A stretch of 59,401 nucleotides of DNA from an uncultured Collinsella sp. (GTDB taxonomy: Bacteria; Actinomycetota; Coriobacteriia; Coriobacteriales; Coriobacteriaceae): NCBI GenBank assembly GCA_900541195.1, contig UQIY01000007.1, positions 1-59,401 on the forward strand. The letters are read 5' to 3'. A program made the position numbers and the translations under genes. Shown here in pieces: positions 48,991 through 59,401 of this stretch. Within the stretch, counting starts at the first letter, position 1. Each line of letters begins with the position of its first letter. The notes under the pieces were generated by a model. That model was not told where the DNA came from, made no database searches, and was given only the letters and a program-made list of their open reading frames with translations.

Positions 48991-49052
48991 TGTTGATTGG
49001 GGACAGACTTAAATGCGTGAAAACGCTCATTTAAGTCTGTCCCCAATCAACA
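48991..49052. repeat. Long GGGGACAG palindrome (25-bp perfect arms)
   Basis: Arms 48991-49015 (starting TGTTGATTGGGGACAGAC) and 49028-49052 are perfect inverted copies, extended by CGT/ACG across a bulge. Each arm contains the GGGGACAG motif. It is 60 bp upstream of the aminotransferase start and just beyond the ftsH terminator. Confidence 0.8.
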
Positions 49053-49073
49053 GATGGCCCCATATCGCTCAAA

Positions 49074-49107
49074 AGAAAAGCCTCCGTAGGTTTCCCCGCG
49101 GAGGCTT
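49074..49107 (-). terminator. ftsH operon terminator
   Basis: AAGCCTCCG/CGGAGGCTT stem, minus strand followed by TTCTTTT. Confidence 0.85.
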
Positions 49108-49119
49108 TCACCACAAAGA

Positions 49120-51258
<2,139 letters not shown>

Positions 51259-51259
51259 C

Positions 51260-51808
51260 TTACGAATAAACCTCCGGTTTCAAAATGCCCAGATACGGAA
51301 GGTTGCGATAGCGCTCGGCATAGTCGAGGCCGTAGCCCACCACAAAGGCATCGGGGCAATGGGTTCCAACATACTTGGGCGTGATGGCCGAGGTACGGTC
51401 CTCAACGTCCTTCCACAGGAAGGCAGCGACCTCCAGCGAGGCGGGCTTGCGGCTCTCGAGGTTCTTCATCAGGTACTTGAGGGTCAGGCCCGAGTCCAGA
51501 ATGTCCTCGACGATCAGCACGTCGCGACCACGGATGTCGATATCCAGGTCTTTAATGATACGCACGATGCCCGAAGACTTCACACCGTCGCCATAGCTCG
51601 AAACAGCCATGAAATCGATGTTGGTCGGCAGCTCGATCTTGCGCATCAGGTCGCCCATAAAGACAACGGCGCCGCGCAGAACCGCGATCAGCACCAGATC
51701 CTTACCAGCGTAGTCGCGCGTAATCTCCTCGCCCAGGCGAGAAACGATACCTTCGATATCCTCCTGCGTAAACAGAACCTTCTCGATATCCGGATGTTGA
51801 GAAGCCAT
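51260..51808 (-). CDS. hpt: Hypoxanthine phosphoribosyltransferase
   Basis: 182 aa purine-salvage enzyme making IMP/GMP from hypoxanthine/guanine and PRPP. The PRPP-binding motif VLIVEDILDSGLTLKYLM (about 99-116) and the flexible loop region VSSYGDGVKSSG fit; VVGYGLDYAERYRNLPYLGI is the usual C-terminal purine-contact part. ATG 51808 has AAAGGG upstream. Conserved neighbours tilS (149 bp upstream) and ftsH (adjacent) form the classic cluster. Confidence 0.95.
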   Translation of the reverse strand: MASQHPDIEKVLFTQEDIEGIVSRLGEEITRDYAGKDLVLIAVLRGAVVFMGDLMRKIELPTNIDFMAVSSYGDGVKSSGIVRIIKDLDIDIRGRDVLIVEDILDSGLTLKYLMKNLESRKPASLEVAAFLWKDVEDRTSAITPKYVGTHCPDAFVVGYGLDYAERYRNLPYLGILKPEVYS

Positions 51809-51956
51809 GACAACCCTTTCTTGTGCTTAATCGCCCACACACCGCCGTATGGACGCGAACTACACATTCTAGCAGCGCACGGGGCTTATTTTCCAGCCCG
51901 CGCATCATCAGCGCGGGAATACCGTCAACGCCGCACAGAAAAGCTGGTGCGAGAGA

Positions 51957-53495
51957 CTAATCCGCGTCAACCACGCGAAGCAGATAGGCCACACGCGTCG
52001 CCGCCGTGCACTTAAAGCGTTCGTCCGCGCGAACTCCGGCGACCCACACCACGGCACCTCCCGGCGCCGTCCTCACCATGGGCACGCCGGCGCGCTCGGA
52101 AACGGGAATGCGAGCCTCTCCTAGCAAGTCGGATACCTTCTTGCTTCGGCCACTCATTCCTAACGGGCACATCACGTCTCCCGGTGCGGGACCGTCTACC
52201 CACAGGCGCGCCAATCGCGCCTCGGCAGGGATCTCGCCACGCGAGCCCGCCAAGATTCGCTCGCTATCGCTGTCGGCAAAACCCAGGGCAGCCGCGTCCA
52301 CCAAAGCCGTCACTTCTCCGGCAGTCGCAAGCTCACGGGCGCGGCGCACGATGTCGCATCCCGGCTCAACGGCCATCGGCTCTGCAACCAGCATGCGTCC
52401 CCCGCCCAACGGCAAACGCCCGGGTATGGTGATCCAATCCGCGACCAGACCCTCACGAGCCGCCGGCGCCTTAAACGCCAGCATGCCAAACTCTACGCGT
52501 GCGTCAATCCCCGCCGGAAGCGTGACCGAGCCGGCGCCCTCGGCAACGCAGGAAAGAACTCGCTCCACATGCCGCATCTCCGGACGAGCATCCGGATCGA
52601 TGCGTTTGATCGCCAGCCTCACGATACGCCGTGCAATCACTACCTCGGCCGCAGCAAGGCGTCTGGCATCGAGCACCAGCGCGCCCGCCGCCTCTTTGCG
52701 CAAACAGCTTCGGAACGCCTGTGCCGACAGCTGGGATAGAAACGCATCTTCGTCACCCAAGATCTCACAGGCGGCGCCAATCGTCTTGCACACGCTCGCA
52801 TTACGCTGTGCCACCACCGGCATTACCCGATGGCGCACGTAGTTTCGCAGATACGAGACATCCTCGTTGCTCTCGTCTTCACGCCATGGCTGACCATGTA
52901 TCTGCAGATAACCCACAAGCTCGCCATGAGTTAAGTCAAGCAAGGGACGCACCACGATATTCCTTCGGCGGGGAATGCTCGAAAGCCCAGCTGGACCTGA
53001 CCCCTTAATGGCGTTCATCAAAAATGTTTCCGCGCGATCCGAAGATGTGTGGGCAGTGCAGATGCGCGCCGCCGTTCTCGGCGCCCCCGTCTTGGCACAT
53101 AGTTCGCGAACATACCTTCGCGCCGCTGCATAACGCACCTCGCGCGCAGCCGCCTCGATATTGCCCGACTCCCCATCAAAATAAGCGTGCTCAACGCACA
53201 GCGGCAAACCATATTGTGCGCAGAGCTCGCGCACAAAGGCCTCGTCTCCGTCGGACGCCTCGCCTCGCAGATGATGGTTTACATGAAGCACATGCAGGCG
53301 CTCGCGAGCAATGGGGGCAACGCCGCGTCCATCTTGGATATCCAGCTTTGATGTGCACGCCATAAGAAGCAGTGCCGTCGAGTCCGCACCGCCTGATACC
53401 ATGAGCACCACAGGAGCAGCCTGCTGCCTCATCCGGGTCTCATCAACCGTCCCAGGCGCGGCATGGTGTCCGTAATGCTGTGATACCGTTGGCAT
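51957..53495 (-). CDS. tilS: tRNA(Ile)-lysidine synthase
   Basis: 512 aa. The PP-loop SGGADSTALL (about 34-43, the usual position) makes adenylated cytidine 34 in tRNA-Ile(CAU), then lysine is attached, giving AUA decoding. HVNHHLRG and TAHTSSDRAETFLMNAIKGSG are TilS signatures; the C-terminal half has the TilS substrate-binding domains with DVMCPLGMSGRSKKVSDLLG near the end. The start ATG follows GAGGAGGAAG. Upstream, the WalJ-like gene is divergent across 48 bp, so the promoters of both share this small gap. Confidence 0.94.
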   Translation of the reverse strand: MPTVSQHYGHHAAPGTVDETRMRQQAAPVVLMVSGGADSTALLLMACTSKLDIQDGRGVAPIARERLHVLHVNHHLRGEASDGDEAFVRELCAQYGLPLCVEHAYFDGESGNIEAAAREVRYAAARRYVRELCAKTGAPRTAARICTAHTSSDRAETFLMNAIKGSGPAGLSSIPRRRNIVVRPLLDLTHGELVGYLQIHGQPWREDESNEDVSYLRNYVRHRVMPVVAQRNASVCKTIGAACEILGDEDAFLSQLSAQAFRSCLRKEAAGALVLDARRLAAAEVVIARRIVRLAIKRIDPDARPEMRHVERVLSCVAEGAGSVTLPAGIDARVEFGMLAFKAPAAREGLVADWITIPGRLPLGGGRMLVAEPMAVEPGCDIVRRARELATAGEVTALVDAAALGFADSDSERILAGSRGEIPAEARLARLWVDGPAPGDVMCPLGMSGRSKKVSDLLGEARIPVSERAGVPMVRTAPGGAVVWVAGVRADERFKCTAATRVAYLLRVVDAD

Positions 53496-53543
53496 TCGCT
53501 TCCTCCTCTATTCGTCCGCACCCATTGTATCCTTTGGAATCTT

Positions 53544-54353
53544 ATGTCTCGTCTGCACCTTCATATCCTCGGCAGCGGCTCAAAAGGCAACTGCGCACTC
53601 ATCGAGGGCCCGCAGGGGCTCATTATGGTCGATGACGGACTGTCTCGTCGCGAAACGCTCAAACGCATGGCGGAGCTCGGCCTTACGGCAGACGACGTGT
53701 CCGCCCTTGTTGTCACCCATGAGCACAGCGACCACATCAAGGGGCTTGAGGTATGGTGCAAGCATTGGAATGGCCCGGTCTTTTCCAGCAGAGGCACACT
53801 CGCATCAAAAGAAAGCCTCGCACATCTGCCTGTTGAGGAATTCGATCCAGGCGACACCCTCTCAATTGCCGGAGTCCACATTCAGACGTATTCGACATCC
53901 CACGACGTCATCAATCCCGTCGGCTACCGGTTTGACGCTCAGGATGATTCGATTGGCTTTGCCACCGACACCGGCGAGTTGTCAAAGCATGCCATCGACA
54001 CGCTCAAGGACTGTCGCATTCTCGCACTCGAAAGCAACCACGATGTAGCCATGCTACGTCAAGGAGATTATCCTCGCTTTCTTCAGGAACGTATCCTGTC
54101 TGCAAAAGGGCATCTCTCCAACGATCAGGCCGCCGATGCCGCACGCGCGCTGGTAACAGATCGCACCGAGCAGCTTATCGCGATGCACATTAGCCAAGAC
54201 AACAATCGCCCAAGCCTGGCCGTCAAAAGTTACGCAAGCTCCCTCGGCGCAACACTCGACAACGAGCTTGGCAGCACCGCCACCCGCGTTGAGGGGCTGC
54301 GTAAACTCACGATACGTCCCGCCGGGCAATATCGGCCCATGACCATACAGTAA
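53544..54353 (+). CDS. MBL-fold metallo-hydrolase (YycJ/WalJ-like)
   Basis: 269 aa. The metallo-beta-lactamase motif THEHSDHIKGL (about 59-69) with the two-zinc ligands, LGSGSKGNCALIEG at the N-terminus, ATDTGEL and ESNHDV are characteristic of the WalJ/YycJ group, thought to be a nuclease linked to cell division or repair. No walRK two-component genes are nearby. It is divergent from tilS and ended by a bidirectional terminator at 54360-54391. Confidence 0.88.
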   Translation: MSRLHLHILGSGSKGNCALIEGPQGLIMVDDGLSRRETLKRMAELGLTADDVSALVVTHEHSDHIKGLEVWCKHWNGPVFSSRGTLASKESLAHLPVEEFDPGDTLSIAGVHIQTYSTSHDVINPVGYRFDAQDDSIGFATDTGELSKHAIDTLKDCRILALESNHDVAMLRQGDYPRFLQERILSAKGHLSNDQAADAARALVTDRTEQLIAMHISQDNNRPSLAVKSYASSLGATLDNELGSTATRVEGLRKLTIRPAGQYRPMTIQ

Positions 54354-54359
54354 ACAGCA

Positions 54360-54391
54360 AAGGGGGCCGGGAATCACTTCCCAGCCCCCTT
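54360..54391. terminator. Bidirectional terminator WalJ-like / hsp20
   Basis: Stem AAGGGGGCCGGGAA/TTCCCAGCCCCCTT with a TCAC loop and one mismatch. Confidence 0.8.
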
Positions 54392-54423
54392 AACGTAGGC
54401 ACCGATTTTAAAAGCCGATAGCC

Positions 54424-54855
54424 TTAGTCGATGGAAATCTTCGTAACGTTCTTCTTCTCGACAATCTTAGGAACCGTAACGGTAAGGATGCCGTCAGCGT
54501 ACTTTGCAGAAAGGCCCTCGCTCGAAGCATCCTTCAGGTACACACCGCGCGTCGCGCTGTACGAGCTAAACTCCTTCTGCAGGAAGTTCTTGCCCTCGTT
54601 CTCATCGCTCTCCTCGACATTCACACTAATGGAAAGACGACCCTCATTGAGCTCAACATCGATGTCATCCTTGGCGACGCCGGTCAGATAAGCCTTGACC
54701 TCATAGCCATCGCCCTTATCCTCAACGTCAACGGGGAACGCCTTAGAGGGAATCGAGCTGTTCGCTAGGTCGCTCATATCATCAAAGAGATCAAACAACG
54801 AGCTAGCAGAAGGACGGACACCAAAAACCGAACGATAAGGAACCATGCTTGCCAT
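54424..54855 (-). CDS. Small heat-shock protein (Hsp20/alpha-crystallin)
   Basis: 143 aa ATP-independent holdase. The alpha-crystallin domain runs from about residue 33 to 140: FPVDVEDKGDGYEVKAYLTG, INDDLKLNEG-type strand ELNEGRLSISV, and the closing DGILTVTVPKIVEKK with the A-x-x-x-n-G-v-L pattern. ATG 54855 has AAGGAG nine bases upstream. No CIRCE or HAIR operator was recognised upstream; A/T-rich sequence at 54940-55020 probably carries the promoter. Confidence 0.92.
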   Translation of the reverse strand: MASMVPYRSVFGVRPSASSLFDLFDDMSDLANSSIPSKAFPVDVEDKGDGYEVKAYLTGVAKDDIDVELNEGRLSISVNVEESDENEGKNFLQKEFSSYSATRGVYLKDASSEGLSAKYADGILTVTVPKIVEKKNVTKISID

Positions 54856-55132
54856 GACTACCACTCCTTTAAGGGACTGCCGAGCCATCTTCCAGGTGGC
54901 AGGGACTTCGTTTGACGCTCTAATATATGCCCAACGATTACGTATATATACATTTTGCTATAAAGTTTTTTAAGTCTCTTTCTATAAGCATATCTAAGTC
55001 TTGTTGACTAAGGTTTTAACGAGGTTAAGGTTATTTGAACAGAGCCCTGAATACCAAATACGCGCCTGTCAAAACGAAGCAGGGGGCTTACAATGAGCGC
55101 ATACTCGTTGTTAATGACAACCTAAGGGCATC

Positions 55133-55603
55133 ATGGACGATCAGACCTCCGACAATTCGTTTGAGCCGCTGCAGAACGATAGTTCTGCCTACTCACAGCC
55201 CATACGCTACCATCGTCCCCATATTTCCCAAGAGCCCATTAACGATGCAGAGCCTGAGTATGTAACTCGCAATCGATATCAAACCCTAGAAGAATCTCAT
55301 TCAGCGCGTAGACACATGGGTGTCGCCTCGAGCGATCCGGTGTATCTAAAAGATGCCCCCTTATCCAAAAACAGCGCATGCAGCCAGGAGCAGACACAAA
55401 CACCCACAAAGCAACATCGTAGAGGGCCCCGTCCCAAGCAAACTCTAACGCATTCCGCCCGCTATCTCGAGACGCCTAAGCAGGGGAAATCGATATTTAC
55501 ATCGTCAAACAGACGGCGCAGACAGCACCGTCTCCAAATTGCGCTCTTGATCATTGCCATCGTGGCAATCGCGCTGGTCATTCATTTTGTTTTCTTCAAA
55601 TAG
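55133..55603 (+). CDS. Tail-anchored membrane protein of unknown function
   Basis: 156 aa. Residues 1-125 are hydrophilic, low in hydrophobic residues and rich in Gln, Ser, Pro, Arg (for example RGPRPKQTLTHSARYLETPK), probably disordered. A basic stretch SNRRRRQHRLQ precedes one C-terminal membrane helix (about 137-155, ending HFVFFK), so the protein is tail-anchored in the membrane with a large cytoplasmic part. ATG has AAGGGC upstream. No known family recognised. Single gene between the hsp20 promoter region and the rRNA operon terminator. Confidence 0.6.
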   Translation: MDDQTSDNSFEPLQNDSSAYSQPIRYHRPHISQEPINDAEPEYVTRNRYQTLEESHSARRHMGVASSDPVYLKDAPLSKNSACSQEQTQTPTKQHRRGPRPKQTLTHSARYLETPKQGKSIFTSSNRRRRQHRLQIALLIIAIVAIALVIHFVFFK

Positions 55604-55651
55604 AAAAGGCTATTAAGCCATAGAGGCGTTTAGCTCATATCGACCAAACGC

Positions 55652-55682
55652 AAAAAGGGGGAGGCCGCGAGGCCTCCCCCTT
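55652..55682 (-). terminator. rRNA operon terminator
   Basis: AAAAAGGGGGAGGCC/GGCCTCCCCCTT stem with a GCGA loop; minus strand ends TTTTTG. Directly after the 5S rRNA. Confidence 0.9.
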
Positions 55683-55715
55683 CTACATTCCCAATGGCGG
55701 CTCGGTGCCGTCCAC

Positions 55716-55834
55716 CGGTCAGCGGCGCCCTGGCCTCCCACGGGCTGACCCCGCAGTACTCTCGGCGCGATGGGGCTTAGCTTCCGGGTTCGGAACGGGA
55801 CCGGGCGTGCCCCCCATGCTCTGGCCGCTGACCG
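55716..55834 (-). rRNA. rrf: 5S ribosomal RNA
   Basis: On the minus strand the gene begins in the terminal stem GGTCAGCGGC and ends GCCGCTGACC; conserved internal parts CCCGTTCCGAACCCGGAAG, TAAGCCCCATCGCGC and AGTACTGCGGGG are present. The terminal stem extends a few more base pairs outwards (CACC/GGTG), probably the processing helix. Ends estimated by stem pairing. Confidence 0.93.
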
Positions 55835-55985
55835 GTGGGCGGCGCCCACCGTTCTCGGTGTCCGGTGTCTCTCTCACGTGCCCTGGGGGCCGCATGGCGC
55901 ATAGGAAAGGTGACTCGGGGGCATCCTCGTGCCCGGACCGCGCGCAAGCGCTGGGTCCCGCGGGCCGCGAGGTGCGGTTCCGGAA

Positions 55986-59401
<3,416 letters not shown>

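Overview
The window looks like a chromosomal segment of a high-GC gut actinobacterium of the class Coriobacteriia, most likely Collinsella or a close relative. This is inference. It rests on the GC-rich protein-coding style, the small SRP RNA, paired heterodimeric ABC exporters, a PTS polyol operon in an otherwise actinobacterial setting, and the tilS-hpt-ftsH order; no database search was run. No transposase, integrase, phage gene or CRISPR array is visible.

Layout. 1-7.3 kb: LTA-synthase-like sulfatase, a repeat-rich gap, a flavodoxin, a two-gene heterodimeric ABC exporter and the SRP RNA. 7.3-14 kb: a TadA-glycerate kinase fusion, tRNA-Ser(TGA), TetR regulator, LemA, ilvE, a DedA protein and cysE. 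14-18.4 kb: a second heterodimeric exporter with its MarR regulator. 18.4-23.8 kb: small unknown proteins, a nitroreductase, a decayed NtrC-type regulator with a structured leader, a YeiH permease and a divergent GntR/FCD regulator. 23.8-29 kb: glmS, a LacI regulator, a HAD hydrolase and larE. 29-32.4 kb: an AlbA_2-type ATP-binding regulator under an array of about eleven short sites, then a secreted DNA/RNA nuclease.

32.7-40 kb is a polyol-utilisation island: a GntR/UTRA regulator facing three minus-strand transcripts. These carry a glucitol-type PTS (EIIC, EIIBC, GutM, an EIIA with a one-base frameshift), an archaeal-type triosephosphate isomerase, an FGGY kinase, a class II aldolase and a HAD phosphatase. 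A palindromic site with core ATAGACGTCTAT lies in front of the aldolase and HAD transcripts, and a diverged form in front of the PTS. No polyol dehydrogenase is present.

40-55.6 kb is mostly housekeeping: an EF-G-like GTPase, a polar amino-acid ABC importer, RlmD, a PHP phosphoesterase, an aminotransferase, ftsH-hpt-tilS, a WalJ-like MBL hydrolase, Hsp20 and a tail-anchored protein. The right end is an rRNA operon on the minus strand (5S, 23S, 3' end of 16S) with no tRNA in the 16S-23S spacer.

The most unusual content is between genes. Two palindromic elements (2009-2139 and 44988-45138) share a 69-nt core but have different, self-complementary 31-41 bp arms. There is a 62-bp tandem array that folds into successive hairpins, a family of GGGGACAG-core hairpins with varied but still paired stems, a 200-bp terminal-inverted-repeat element, and a predicted H-type pseudoknot RNA in front of the decayed NtrC-type regulator.
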